64,000 nucleotides of DNA from Begonia masoniana (GCA_022432975.1 CM039516.1:34001157-34065156), one strand, 5' to 3'; counted from the stretch's first letter, positions 36,756 through 47,528 are shown. A program made the numbers and translations. The notes: generated from the sequence alone by a model not told the origin.

Positions 36756-36767
36756 GCTCTGATACCA
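36756..36767 (-). promoter_or_regulatory. Primer-binding site of Cassandra
   Basis: TGGTATCAGAGC on the minus strand, two bases inside the 5' LTR at 36770. Confidence 0.92.
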
Positions 36768-36769
36768 TT

Positions 36770-37146
36770 TGTAACGACCCTTTTTCCCAGCAAGATATTG
36801 TCCGCTCTGGGGATTGGGCTGCAGCCCAATATCCTCCCCTCACGGCTTTGTTTGGTGAGAACTTCCCAGAAGGTCACCCAACCTGGAATTGCTCTCGCCA
36901 AAACACTTTTAACTTCGGAGTTCTTATGGGATCCGTTGCCAATTGTGCTCCAAAACGCGTCTTGCTATGTTGGAAGGGTCTCTTTACATATGTTTCATTT
37001 TCACATACTTCCCCAAGTGATGTGGGATTGTGACGACCCCCTTTTCACGACCTGTCACCTTCCGGTTCGCCCGCGCGGACGTACCGCCATCCAGGTTCCG
37101 GTTCGTGAAGCCATCGTACCCATACGTGCATATTCGGGTCATCACA
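36770..37146 (-). repeat. 5' LTR of Cassandra with 5S-like promoter
   Basis: 377 bp. The 5S-like block is at 36855-36940, with box-C-like GGGTGACCTTCTGGGAAG well kept. In the Cassandra family this block is known to be transcribed like 5S RNA by polymerase III; whether this copy is active is unknown. Confidence 0.93.
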
Positions 37147-37475
37147 CGTGGCCCCGGGTATGAGGTCAATTTGATGTTCTATACCACGTAGAGGTGGTAA
37201 TCCTTGGGGCAGTTCCTCAGGAAACACATCTTGGAATTGATTGAGCAACTTCTTTACAGGGTCAAAGATTACTCCTAGCTCCATAACTCTATCTCAAAAT
37301 AGTATAAGGATCATGGGATCTCCTCGAAGCACCGATGCCTCTATCTCCGATCTAGTCATAAAAAGATTTGCTTTATTCTTCGCTTCTTTTCTAGCGGCAT
37401 AGTCTTTGGATATTTCCTCGGGGGTCAAAAGGTGCTAACTTAATTGTTTTACCACCAAACTTCAGGGAATAGTAG
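37045..37475 (-). pseudogene. Protease to reverse transcriptase linker of CRM element IV
   Basis: On the minus strand this joins the protease end to the reverse transcriptase. It reads LLNQFQDVFPEELPQGLPP and then GIEHQIDLIPGA before the Cassandra TSD at 37151; bases 37045-37146 belong to Cassandra. A TGA near 37293 interrupts the frame just before MELGVIF. Confidence 0.8.
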
Positions 37476-39164
37476 TTAGAATATCCATTGTGGTTCACTC
37501 TTCGATCGTCTAAGAAGCAAGTGGCTAGCACTAATGGGCACGACATCACATAAAACAGAATCTTGATATTTTCCCATAGCAAAATCTACTCTCACTTGTC
37601 GAGAGACCTTAACATCATCCATATCATCTAACCATCGTAACTTATAAGGGTGGGGATGCGTAGTTGTCTCTAATCCTAACTTCTTAACTAACTCGTCAGA
37701 TGCCACGTTGGCACAACTTCCTCCATCTATAATTAAAGAGCATATCTTTTCCTTGATAACACATCTACTATGAAAGATATTCTCACGTTGGCAATTTTCT
37801 CCTAAATTCTTAGTCACAAAGACTCGCCTCCTAACCATCAACAAGGGTCCCTCAGGAGCGCGAACGACTTCGTCCTCAGTGTCACTCTCTTCGACATCTT
37901 TGTCCTCTACTCCTACCTCGTGGTCATCCTCACTCTCAACTTCTCCCGTATTTTCCTTGATAATCATCACCCATCGATTCGGACATTGAGCCATATAATG
38001 ACCCAGACCTTGACATTTACAACACTTGATTTCTCTCGCTCTAAGTGGGTTGGCTTTATCGACTAACGTTTTGCTACTGGACTCCTTAAGTGGCCAACTA
38101 GGATTAAAAGGCTTCTTTCCTTCAGCCTTGTCAAAGGGCTTGATTGGCGCGGGTGACTTAGGGGTGACTTTGGGTGGAATGTCGGGGGTAAACTTAGGAG
38201 GGTAGGTGGATTTCCTCTTTCTATTGAGCTGTCGCTCAATCGTCATGGCCATATGAACAATTGCATCTAAGGACTCTGCCGGGTGTATTTCAACGGTATC
38301 TCCTATGTCTCTATTCAGGCCTTGAATGAATCTAGCAATAACTTGCTCCTCAAGTTCTTCCATATCTACTCTTATCCTTAGAGTTTCAAATTCAGCTAGG
38401 TAAGCCTCAACGGATCGAGTTCCTTGTCGTAGGTTTTGGATTTGAAGGAATAGATCTTGACAATAATGGATAGGTATGAACCTCTTAGTCATGAGCGACT
38501 TCATTGCTCTCCATGTCGTAATGGGGGTATCTCCTATCCGTCGTCTTTGGAGCTGAATATTGGACCACCAGAGGGCTGCATATCCCGATAGCTCTACGGA
38601 TACTAATTGGATCTTTACTTTATCGGAGTACTCATAATAGTCGAAAACTTTCTCTACCTTATCAATCCATTCTAGAAAGGTATCTCCATCGCATGTCCCG
38701 TCAAATGGGGGTATATGTAGCTTGACATTTCTAAGGTCCTCTTGATCCTTTCGTTTATTTGGTTGAAAAGTCTCTTCTTCATCTAAGGTCCATTCTTCCT
38801 CCTCCTCATAAAGCGGGTTTCGTCTCCTAGGATACTCAGGTCTTTCTTCATCCGAGGTGGGATATGGTTCTTGAAATCGTCTCCTAGGATTTTTGGGTCT
38901 AAATCGAGGTGGGGGTTCTCGGATCGCTTCATTTGGAATTCTTGTATTAAGGACTTCAATTATGTGTTTCATGCTAAGGGTTAAGTCCTTAAGTTGTTGG
39001 CCTATATGGTTAACTTCTCCACTAAGACCATCTAATTGTCCTTGCATGCTAGACTCTCCCTCTTGCGGGGTGTGAGTCTCGGGTTGGGGAATGTCCTTAT
39101 CTCGGTTTGGTTCTTGATTCATATCTTGGTTTAGCTCTCGGTTAATTGCACTTCTAGTCTTCAT
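37476..39164 (-). pseudogene. CRM-like gag-protease, 562 codons, frameshifted at its end
   Basis: The start MKTRSAINREL is the family gag start, about 1.1 kb after the primer site. The N-terminal third is charged and proline-rich. A capsid (retrotransposon gag) region lies near residues 145-300 (GYAALWWSN, KRFIPIHY, LRQGTRSVEAYL). A CCHC knuckle, C-x2-C-x4-H-x4-C (CCKCQGLGHYMAQC), lies near residues 380-395, followed by an acidic stretch rich in Glu and Asp. A protease with CSLIIDGGSCANVAS lies near residue 490. After ASHLLL a small deletion near 37510 shifts the frame; the correct continuation (DRRVNHNGYSNYYS) is in another frame at 37582-37391. Gag itself looks intact. Confidence 0.9.
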
Positions 39165-40278
39165 TCATGTGATTTCTAAAGTCTTAGGAAGGAAGATTTT
39201 AATTAGGTTTAAGTTGATCCTAAAGTGTTAGGAAAGGGAAAAATGGTGAACCTAACTAGAATTCCAATCCAGAAATTTTGAAACGCATTTTTGAGGGCCT
39301 AAACGACGTTTTTTGGGGGTCAAAGGATGATTGAATTTCAGTTTTAGAGGTCTTCGAGAGCTTTGATTTGGTGGGTGGCACGTAAAAATCCGACACTCGT
39401 AGCCAAAGTTACGGCTGTTTTAAGCGGGAAAGGTCAAATTCAATATCAAACAAGTTTAAATCCACTAAACAGAGATAATCGATTCGTACATGCTCTTTAA
39501 CGTCTTAGTGAACTTAATACATATGTTCACAAACATGCAATTACAAGCAAATATCTTACCAACAGAACCTTACTAATTTAAATTTCATCCAAATACAAAG
39601 TGAAAGCGACATAAAGCAAACACCAAAAGTAGAGGCTAGTTTAGGTTATGCATTTTTACTAGCATTTGCTCATTTTAGCAACGTTTTACTTTACCAATTA
39701 TTCTCAGCAGATTAATGTACTAAGACTGCATCAACAGAACATTATAAACATGAAGCTCGGATTTAAATATGCAACAACATTAAGCTAGAACACTAAACAA
39801 CAACTTAAACCACTAAACATCAACTTTAACCACTAAACAGCAACTTAAACCAACACAAAATGTTGTTAATCAAACATATTTTTTAATGTTCAGATCTGTG
39901 ATTATAACAAAATGTTCTTAAGTGCTGGAAAAGTAAGATACACAGCAGCCAAGTCAGCAAACCGAAAAGAGAAAGAAAAACAGCAAGTACTAAGTTTGTT
40001 AGGGTTTGTTCTACCAAAAAGGGAACGAAAACTTGTAGCACGAAAATGATGGAAATGAAACTTAAAAACCCATGCTCAAGTTGTAGAAAACTAACAAAAA
40101 ACGTTCTGGAAATAATCTTTGCAAGAAACTAAAAGAGAAGATAAGAAAAACAGCAAGAACACCAAACCGAAAATGAAGAACAGCAAGCACCCGGTTTTGG
40201 TGCCTCGGTTTTGGGCTACCAAATGGGTTTGGAAAACCAAACCGATCTGGTTTCCCTCACCCTAAGGGAGCTATCCAA
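39165..40278 (-). other. 5' leader of CRM element IV
   Basis: AT-rich 1.1-kb untranslated leader between primer site and gag. Near 39770-39850 the phrase AACACTAAAC(A)..CAACTT recurs about three times. No coding seen. Confidence 0.7.
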
Positions 40279-40290
40279 GCTCTGATACCA
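40279..40290 (-). promoter_or_regulatory. Primer-binding site of CRM element IV
   Basis: TGGTATCAGAGC on the minus strand, two bases inside the 5' LTR that starts at 40293. Confidence 0.93.
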
Positions 40291-40292
40291 CC

Positions 40293-41295
40293 TGATGAGC
40301 TCTGACCTGCAAATAGGACTCAAGAACTCGAAGGAAGACCGTTAGCTCCAGGTGACAAAAATCCGAGTAAATCCGAGAATGAAAATGTAAAGAAATATCA
40401 AGCGTGCTCGAAATTTAAAGAAATTTTAGGTAAATCTTATGAAGTGAGTGAGGTGTGTGCTGGTGAAAATCATGGTCCAGATTCGTTAAGACGAAAGATT
40501 TATGGACCATTTTTCGAGAATCGACCGGTGAGTGCTTCAATGGAGCTTCCGGCAATAGTTTCTTCCAAGGAAGAGAACTCGATTCAAGGAATCGGTTATG
40601 GCCACTCCTTGCTGTTTTCCGCTCTCAAAAGAGTGGAGAAGGAGATGGCAAAATCCACTCCAACTAGCTACTAAGCTAGAAGAATGGTTCGGGGGCGCAA
40701 CCCCTCGGTTGTTGTCAACCAAGCTTACCTTGAAAGCTCTTTGCTCCAAGTTTCTTCTTCTATTGAGAGAGAAATCCGTGGGTGCTCATAAATCAACCCA
40801 AAAAAAGATACAAACACCAATGCCATGAATATATAGACCTAATGGTGGGCTTGGGCTTGGGCTTGGGCTTGTAAGGGGAATGATGGGTCATCATGTCGGC
40901 TTGAACAATGTCTTCAACTTCAATGGGCCAAACCAAGCCACCAACTAATCCTATCATTCATCTAATCCTAACATCCATCTAATCCTAACATGCTTCTAAT
41001 AAAGTTTAAACAAGAAGGCCAACGTTTGCTAATAAGTTCGAAATTTCGAAAAAAACAACAAATATCAAAGCTCGGGAAGACAAATTCCCATGTGAGAATT
41101 AAGGTGCCTCTTTAGTCTTTCCACATGAGTAGATGCTTTGGTTGGTCAACGTCCCCAGCTTTAATCTCCCTCTTCAAGTCGTCTACGGTGTCCTCCAAGT
41201 CTTCACACAAACCATGACCTGCAAAAGAGACAAGTGTGTTAATAAAATTGTGGACTCGGGTCTGGGATCGTGTAATGGGCCTACGGGGCACATCA
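40293..41295 (-). repeat. 5' LTR of CRM-like element IV
   Basis: 1003 bp with TGATGTGCC...GCTCATCA termini, flanked by CGTTA (41296-41300). It differs from the 3' LTR by scattered substitutions and small indels, for example extra GGGCTT units near 40855-40870. Confidence 0.95.
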
Positions 41296-41300
41296 CGTTA

Positions 41301-42330
41301 GGGTGGCACCTACGAGGGACTCCAGGGGAGTTGCCCAGTCGCGTTAAGGTGGTACCTGCGAGGGACTATAGTTGAGTCGCCCAGTCGCATTAGGGTGGCA
41401 CCTGCGAGGGACTCCAAGGGAGTTACCCAGTCACGTTAGGGTGGCACTTGCGAGGGACTTTATACCTGCCAGGGACTCCATGGGAGTTGCCCAGTCGCGT
41501 TAGGGTGGCACCTGCAAGGGACGTTGTGTGAGTCGCCCAGTCGCGTTAAGGTGCTAGGTTAGCATGCGTGATGGGTTCTATGAAAGATAGAAGGAATGGA
41601 AACGAAACCAGAGTAACCGAGGGTTAGAAACTGCATGTGTTAGGGTTACGTATGAGAGTTGTGGTGTATTGTGCATGTTTATCTTTGTTATCCCCTACTT
41701 GCTAAGCGTAAGCTTACGTGTGTGTGTGTTCTGTGGTGTAGGTGACGACAGAGTTACAGGTGAGCTAGATGTGGGAGACAGGATTAGGCGGCAGTCGGTG
41801 GCACACGGGCCACGCCGGTGCGGGCAGTTGTCGGGGCACCTCGACCATGGTCTTCGGGGAAATGTGGGTCTTTGTATTTTGATTGATTTTTTGAATGTTA
41901 TGGTATAGCTATTTGTAATTGTTGTATATAGTCATAGTTAAGGGTGATATGTTGCCCTATACTGTGGACTTTCTTCACTTAGAGCTTTTTGTATTTTAGT
42001 TTCCCTCTTTACTGCTATTTGGAGATTTCGTATGCTGGTTAGTTAAGTAAGAGTATTCTGGATCTGGATGAGAATGTATTTAGTTGCAGGTACCTAGCAT
42101 TTTGGAGGCGCCATTTTCAGGCGTTACTTTGGCAAAATTTTCGGGAAGGTTACCTTGGTGCTTAAAGGTTAGGATTAAGGGAAATTAGTGAGTCTAGGCA
42201 GCTAGTTATGATATAAGAGAGCTTCGGGAGATTTAGTTTTAAATTCTGCTGTGTACGATTTTTTTTAAATTATTGGGATTAAAATGAGCTATGTAGCGCA
42301 CCGAGCCAGGGTGGGTTCGGGGTTGTTACA
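41301..42330 (+). repeat. 5' LTR of element III, right part
   Basis: It resumes the 46-bp array (41301 to about 41552) and runs to GGGTTGTTACA at 42330, matching the end of the 3' LTR at 46435. The region 41555-42330 matches 45712-46435. Confidence 0.92.
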
Positions 42331-42333
42331 AGA

Positions 42334-42345
42334 TGGTATCAGAGC
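42334..42345 (+). promoter_or_regulatory. Primer-binding site of element III
   Basis: A perfect TGGTATCAGAGC three bases after the end of the 5' LTR, on the plus strand. It fixes the orientation of the element. Confidence 0.93.
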
Positions 42346-42490
42346 AAAATGGTCGATTCGTTCAAAGGATTACCCGACAATGCCGGCCGCCGTGCAACGT
42401 GCTTCACCGACTGTAAGTATTTCTTTCCTTTTTAGTTAGGTTATTAACTAAGATTAGATTGTTTGAACCTTTGTACAGAATTAGACCAAA

Positions 42491-42625
42491 ATGCCAAGGA
42501 ACCCAAGACAACCAGAGCAACCTAGAAGTGAACTTGATGAGTCAGTCAAACTTCTTATTGAGTTGGTCAGTAAGCAGGCGGAGATGGTTGGGAGGCAAGG
42601 CGAATTGGTTGAATCGCTGTTATGA
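42491..42625 (+). pseudogene. Gag N-terminal remnant, 44 codons, element III
   Basis: A short reading starts at ATG 42491 and gives MPRNPRQPEQPR, then LLIELVSKQAEMVGRQGELV, ending at TGA 42623-42625. It resembles the coiled N terminus of Tekay-type gag, and a truncated gag is expected here from position. No zinc knuckle or enzyme domain follows. Confidence 0.55.
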
Positions 42626-43531
42626 TAGGAAGGAAAGAAAGTTCACACGGAGGTTATACGAGAGAACTTAGGAATTCTGGAGAATTATGGAAGTTTTAAT
42701 GTAAAATTTTGGAGTTGAAATAAAGTGCCTCAACATCATTTAGGGTGTCGAGTGTAAAGTCAGGAAAGAATTAGTTTAGACCTAATAAATTGAAAGTGTT
42801 TGGTGATGACCGAAGTATTGGTTGGATAGATTGAGTTTAGTGATTATAATTTAAGAATTTATAGTATGCTTTTAAAGAATAGTTGATAGATTTAAGTGGT
42901 GAAAGCTTTGAGTAGGAGAGTTGTGTTAGAAAATAACTAATAAATGTCATGATTTTTGGGGGAATGAGTATATGCGATGAGAGTGATAGGAGAGTGAGAA
43001 GTGAGTAATCAGATAATAGAGTAGAAAGGAAATTGAGGAAAAGAGGGAGTAGAATACGTTTGATGGTAAGCGAGGTAGAACTTGGACAATTTGAGTATAA
43101 TGTATGTATGTGTGCCAACTTAGAGGGGACACTTTGAAGATCTAAGTAGTGAGGGCCTAGAGTACGAGTATGGTATTCGAAAGATGACTGAAGCGTGGGG
43201 ATGGTCCGAGGTAAGTAGATGCAAGTGGTGGAAGTGATAAGTTCTAAATGGTATAGTAAGTTAGAGTGGAAATTTAATTTGATGACTTAAAATATAGAAC
43301 GTTACTCAGTAGACTTTTAGTTTTACGTAATTGAGGATGTATGGAGAGCTTGGATGAATCATGTACATGTTTGGAGATGTAGGAATAGGTTAGTAGGAGC
43401 ACCAGATAAATTATTTAGGCAGTAGCATAGTTGAGACTCAGCGTGGCAACTCATGAAGCTAGAAAGTAGAGTTTGAGTGAGTGAAGTGAAGAAGAATAAG
43501 GTACGTCAAATTTTGATGACAAAATTTTTGT
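42626..43531 (+). other. Non-coding interior of element III
   Basis: About 0.9 kb of AG-rich sequence without a recognisable domain on either strand. It ends with TTTTGATGACAAAATTTTTG, the remnant of the pol-to-LTR spacer of Tekay elements, which suggests pol was removed by a large internal deletion. Confidence 0.6.
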
Positions 43532-43544
43532 AAGGAGGGTGGAT
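43532..43544 (+). promoter_or_regulatory. Polypurine tract of element III
   Basis: AAGGAGGGTGGAT directly precedes the TGTAACACCC start of the 3' LTR and would prime plus-strand DNA synthesis. Confidence 0.85.
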
Positions 43545-44203
43545 TGTAACACCCGAGAATTTTTCATCCAAGTGTATTGTTTTAGATTTAATTAATTTAA
43601 GTTATTAGTTATTAAGTTTATTCCCAGTAGAGAACTTAAGCTGGGTACGGGGTGAGGGTCAATTTACGAAAATTTATAATTTAAGAACGGGATTTAACGG
43701 AATTTTTGGAAGGGCATAATGGTAATGTTAGTTTCATTAATGTTATTATTATAATTTATTATTATTATTATTAAAAAAAAATAAAAAGAAAACAACAGAA
43801 TGGCCGAAGCCATTCTGTCGTTCGGGTTGCGCGAGGAGCAGGGGAGAGGGGAGAGAGAGAAGGGCGTCGATCGCCGATCAAACTGCTGTGGTTTCCGACG
43901 TTCTCCGGCCAGACAACGGCGGCGAACCAAGGGCTAGCGTCTCCGGCTGACTCCGCGCACGAACCGACCTGGTAAGTTTGGTTTTTGCCATGTTTTTAAT
44001 TCGATTTAGGGCTGAGAGGGACGAGCTCGTTTGAGCTCTGATTACTAGCTGCTTTTGGCCGTTCTTGGCGTCAATTAACCGAGCTTAACGCCAGCGATGG
44101 TTGCCGAGCATTGGTGAGCTTGGATTGAGCGAAAAACCGAGGGCTCCAATATGGGGAATTCGGGTTTTCCTATGTAAAGCCTTAGAATCTCGTTGGATTA
44201 TAT

Positions 44204-45026
44204 GCAGGTACCACCTTAACGCGACTTGGCAACTCCCCTGGAGTCCCTCGCAGGTGCCACCCTAATGCGACTGGGCGACTCACACTAAACCACACCCCAG
44301 GTGCCACTCTAACGCGGCTGGACGACTCTCCTAGAGTCCCTCGCAGGTGCCACCTTAACGCAACTCCACAAAACCATATTGCCACATTGCCCTTCAACTT
44401 ATCAGTTTCAGTCTCAATACAATGCCTAATCAACAAAGGAGACAACCAAACAACAAACAACAACCAACCAACAATGCTTAACCAACAAAGAAAACAACAA
44501 ACAACAAACAACAAACAAACAACCAACAATGCTTAACCAGCAAAGAAGACAACCACAACAAAGAAAACAACAAACAACAAACAACAAACAAACAACCAAC
44601 AATGCTTAACCAGCAAAGAAGACAACCACAACAAAGAAGACAACCAAACAACAAACAACAACCAACCAACAATGCTTAACCAACAAAAAAACAACCAACA
44701 ACAAACAACAAACAACCAACAATGCTTAACCAACAAATAAGACAACCACAACAAAGAAGACAACCAAACAACAAACAACAAACAACCAACAACAATTATC
44801 ACAAAATAAATCCTATCGTTCCGTGGTGTAGGCCCGAAATCTAAACACAAACGTCCTCTACTTACCTGGCGTCCTAGCACACTGAGGACGCTCAGTTCCC
44901 TATCTACCTACGGCTCAACCTACGACAAATATTCAAACTTCATTAAAATCAAACTTACATTCACAAATTACTCTCAAACTACTAATTCTAGCCTAATCCA
45001 ACTAAAACCTAACTAAACGGGCCACT
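44204..45026 (-). repeat. Inverted and displaced segment in the 3' LTR of element III
   Basis: This is the reverse complement of the 5' LTR region from AGTGGCCCGTTTAGTTAGG (about 31910) through the GTT minisatellite into the 46-bp array (about 32640). The direct-orientation 3' LTR lacks that block: it goes from GTAGTTTGAGAGT straight into GGTACCTGCGAG at 45339. About 65 bp at one edge is present in both orientations. Confidence 0.88.
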
Positions 45027-45338
45027 GGGTGTGAGGGTGGTCGATTGGTGAGGAAACGAGTAAAAATTGATGGAAAATCGGGAAGGAGAAAATTTCCGAC
45101 TTAGGGCAGTTCAGGTTTTGCCAGTTTTGACCTAGCTACGGTCGTTTGTTTTAAAATTCCTTTTGGCAGGTTAAAATAGGTTATTAGAGGAGTACGTGGC
45201 CGCTGTAGTCATTCGATTCCGATATCCGACGCGAATGTTATGGACGTTTGAAGTTTCGGGTCGGTTTTTACCGAACCCAAATTAGTGGCCTGTTTAGTTA
45301 GGTTTTAGTTGGATTAGGCTAGAAATAGTAGTTTGAGA

Positions 45339-45711
45339 GTGGTACCTGCGAGAGACTATAGTTGAGTCGCCCAGTCGCGTTAGGGTGGCACCTGCGAGGG
45401 ACTCCAAGGGAGTTGCCCAGTCGCGTTAAGGTGGTACCTGCGAGGGACTATAGTTAAGTCGCCCAGTCACGTTAGTGTGGTACTTGTGAGGGACTCTAGG
45501 GGAGTTGCCCAGTCGCGTTAAGGTTGTACCTGCGAGGGACTATAGTTGAGTTGCCCAGTCACGTTATGGTGGCACCTGCGAGGGACTCTAAGGGAGTTGC
45601 CTAGTCGCGTTAGGGTGGCACTTGCGAGGGACTCCATGGGAGTTGCCCAGTCGCGTTAGGGTGGAACCTGCAAGGGACGCTGTGTGAGTCACCCAGTCGC
45701 GTTAAGGTACG
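45339..45711 (+). repeat. 46-bp tandem array in the 3' LTR of element III
   Basis: About eight units of the two alternating 46-bp subtypes described for the 5' LTR, in direct orientation. A further three or so units lie in the inverted segment (44204-44365). Confidence 0.9.
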
Positions 45712-46440
45712 AGGTTAGCATGCGTGATGGGTTCTATGAAAGATAGAAGGAATGGATATGAAACCAGAGTAACCGAGGGTTAGAAACTGCATGTGTTAGG
45801 GTTACGTGTGAGAGTTGTGGTGTGTGTGTGTGTTCTGTGGTGTAGGTGACGACAGAGTTACAGGTGTGCTAGATGTGGGAGACAGGATTAGGCGGCAGTC
45901 GGTGGCACACGGGGCAAATCGGTGCGGGCAGTTGTCGGGGCGCCTCGACCATGGTATTCGGGGAAATGTGGGGCTTTGTATTTTGATTGATGTTTTGATA
46001 GTTATGGTATAGCTATTTGTAATTGTTGTATATAGTCATAGTTAAGGGTGATGTGTCGCCCTATACTGTGGACTTTCTTCACTTAGAGCTGTTCATATTT
46101 TAGTTTCCCTCTTTACTGCTATTTGGAGATTTCGTATGCTGGTTAGTTAAGTAAGAGTATTCTGGATCTGGTTGAGAATGTATTTAGTTGCAGGTACCTA
46201 GTATTTTGGAGGCGCCATTTTTAGGCGTTACTTTGCCGAAATTTTCGGGAAGGACGTCGTGGTGCTTAAAGGTTAGAATTAAGGGAAATTAGTGAGTCTA
46301 GGCAGATAGGTATGACATAAGAGAGCTTCGGGAGATTTAGTTTTAAATTCTGCTGTGTACGATTTTTTTTTAAATTATTGAGATTAAAGTGAGCTATGTA
46401 GCGCACCGAGCCAGGGTGGGTTTGGGGGCGTTACAACACA

Positions 46441-47523
46441 AATCGTTTTGTGTCCTTCAGCGTTCATCTTTGTTCTTTTTTAAACACGTCATTTTAATAG
46501 AAGAATTTTTCTGGACAAACAAATGATTTATTACCTATTTTGTTGCATGCATGACAAGTAGAAGGTTCAACAAAGAAGTTTTTATAATTGTTATTCTTTT
46601 GAAATAGTTCACAACCTAATCTAGTTTTATCAAATGTCACTCTTTGTTGTCTTCATAGCATATTTAGGATTTTGCTACCATTAGTAAATTTAAGTACTTA
46701 GATATGCAAATATCAATTTTCTTATTCAAATCAACTATTTCTATTTCAAGTGATGAAGAAATGAGCAAGCTTTTTCACCAGTTCAACATTTTATTTTTTC
46801 AACAATTTATACTTAGATTTAAGCAAATTGAACAAGTGATGAAGAAATTCTAGCAAGCTTTTTCACCAATTCAACATTTCTTTTTTCAACAATATATACT
46901 TAGATTTTAACAAATTGAACTATTTAAGTAATTAATCAAATGCATCCAATAAATCATCTTCGTCATCCAAATCACTAAAAGTCATGTACCTCATTTTCCA
47001 TAGCCATAAAGTACATCTTTGCCACTTCCTTTTTGGATCATGTGTTTTCATCGCTATCATCCCAAATGGCTTTCGTAGCTTCCTTTTTTTAATACATTTG
47101 GTGTCTTCTTGGCTTGTGGGAGATCGACTTTGTAATGTCCCGACTTTCTACACTAAAAGCAAATAAACTTCTTTTATTTTTGTGGTCACTCTCTATTAGT
47201 AAACTTTTTCTCTTGCCCATTTCTTTGTTAAATAAACTTGTTGAACTTTTGAGTGGTGAACACAATCTCCTCGTCATCATCCTCTTTTTTTTTTTTAATT
47301 CAAATTGTTTGCTTGATGAGCCTTTGAGAGCTATATCTTTCTTCTTAGAGACTTCTTTCTCCTTTTGCTCTTCCTTCTCGTTAACGTACATAATAATCTC
47401 GTGTGTTATAAGAGATCCAATGAGTTCCTCCATCCTGAGTACTTTGATGCTTTTTGAATTTCATCACCTTTTGTTTGACATGATCTTGGTAGGCCCCAAG
47501 GTATTTGTCTCACCAACTCTTCA
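46441..47523 (-). pseudogene. SIRE-like copia gag remnant, middle and C-terminal part
   Basis: On the minus strand, 47433-47089 gives EELIGSLITHEI and a Lys/Glu-rich coil, matching SIRE-type gag. The reading then breaks into several frames with FMAMENEVHDF near 46990 and a KSFVCPEKFF stretch near 46520. An 86-bp tandem duplication (46747-46919) lies inside. It is cut at 46440 by element III and at 47524 by a solo LTR. Confidence 0.75.
46747..46919. repeat. 86-bp tandem duplication in copia gag
   Basis: CAAGTGATGAAGAAAT begins at 46747 and again at 46833, with matching downstream sequence (AGCAAGCTTTTTCACCA) and small indels. Two copies. Confidence 0.85.
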
Positions 47524-47528
47524 CTAGG

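Larger units (their letters stand above)
36322..37146 (-). mobile_element. Complete Cassandra TRIM retroelement
   Basis: An 825-bp miniature LTR element with two 377-bp LTRs (36322-36698, 36770-37146) and only 71 bp between them. It has a perfect TSD CGTGG (36317-36321, 37147-37151) and TG...CA ends. The short interior has a perfect primer site and a purine tract. Each LTR carries a 5S-rRNA-like block, the diagnostic feature of the Cassandra family. It encodes no protein; the long frames over it are incidental. Orientation follows the primer site (5' LTR at the higher coordinates). It is inserted in pol of CRM element IV. Confidence 0.95.
32782..41295 (-). mobile_element. Well-preserved CRM-like Ty3/gypsy element IV
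   Basis: An 8514-bp element with LTRs 32782-33772 (991 bp) and 40293-41295 (1003 bp), TGATGTGCC...GCTCATCA termini on the minus strand, a perfect TSD CGTTA (32777-32781, 41296-41300) and a perfect primer site (40279-40290). Gag-protease, reverse transcriptase-RNase H and integrase are nearly continuous. Damage consists of a frameshift near 37510, a nonsense codon near 37293, the Cassandra insertion at 36322-37146 and a one-base frameshift near 34848. The protease context IIDGGSCANVAS and the pol C terminus running into the 3' LTR support the CRM clade. LTRs are similar but not identical. Confidence 0.9.
30972..46435 (+). mobile_element. Plus-strand Tekay-type non-autonomous element III with nested CRM element
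   Basis: A perfect target duplication ACACA (30967-30971 and 46436-46440) bounds it. The 5' LTR is 30972-32781 plus 41301-42330; the 3' LTR is 43545-46435. The start is AGTAACACCC in the 5' LTR (first base mutated) and TGTAACACCC in the 3' LTR. A perfect primer site lies at 42334-42345 and a purine tract at 43532-43544. Internal sequence is only about 1.2 kb, with a 44-codon gag remnant. LTRs of about 2.8-2.9 kb around a tiny interior make this a LARD-like, enzyme-less element. It is inserted in the SIRE-like copia protease. Confidence 0.9.
43545..46435 (+). repeat. 3' LTR of element III, internally rearranged
   Basis: A 2891-bp LTR with TGTAACACCC...GGGCGTTACA ends. It matches the 5' LTR except that an 0.82-kb part is inverted and displaced (44204-45026), and a direct 46-bp array lies at 45339-45711. 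Confidence 0.92.

Noticed and set aside
36407..36940. Possible 5S rRNA genes
   Set aside because: Only the internal promoter-like part of 5S is present, twice, inside TRIM LTRs; the 5' third of a 5S gene is absent.
36350..37163. Two overlapping plus-strand frames of 222-227 codons
   Set aside because: They are the two Cassandra LTRs read through; both copies encode the same chance peptide and the element is non-coding.
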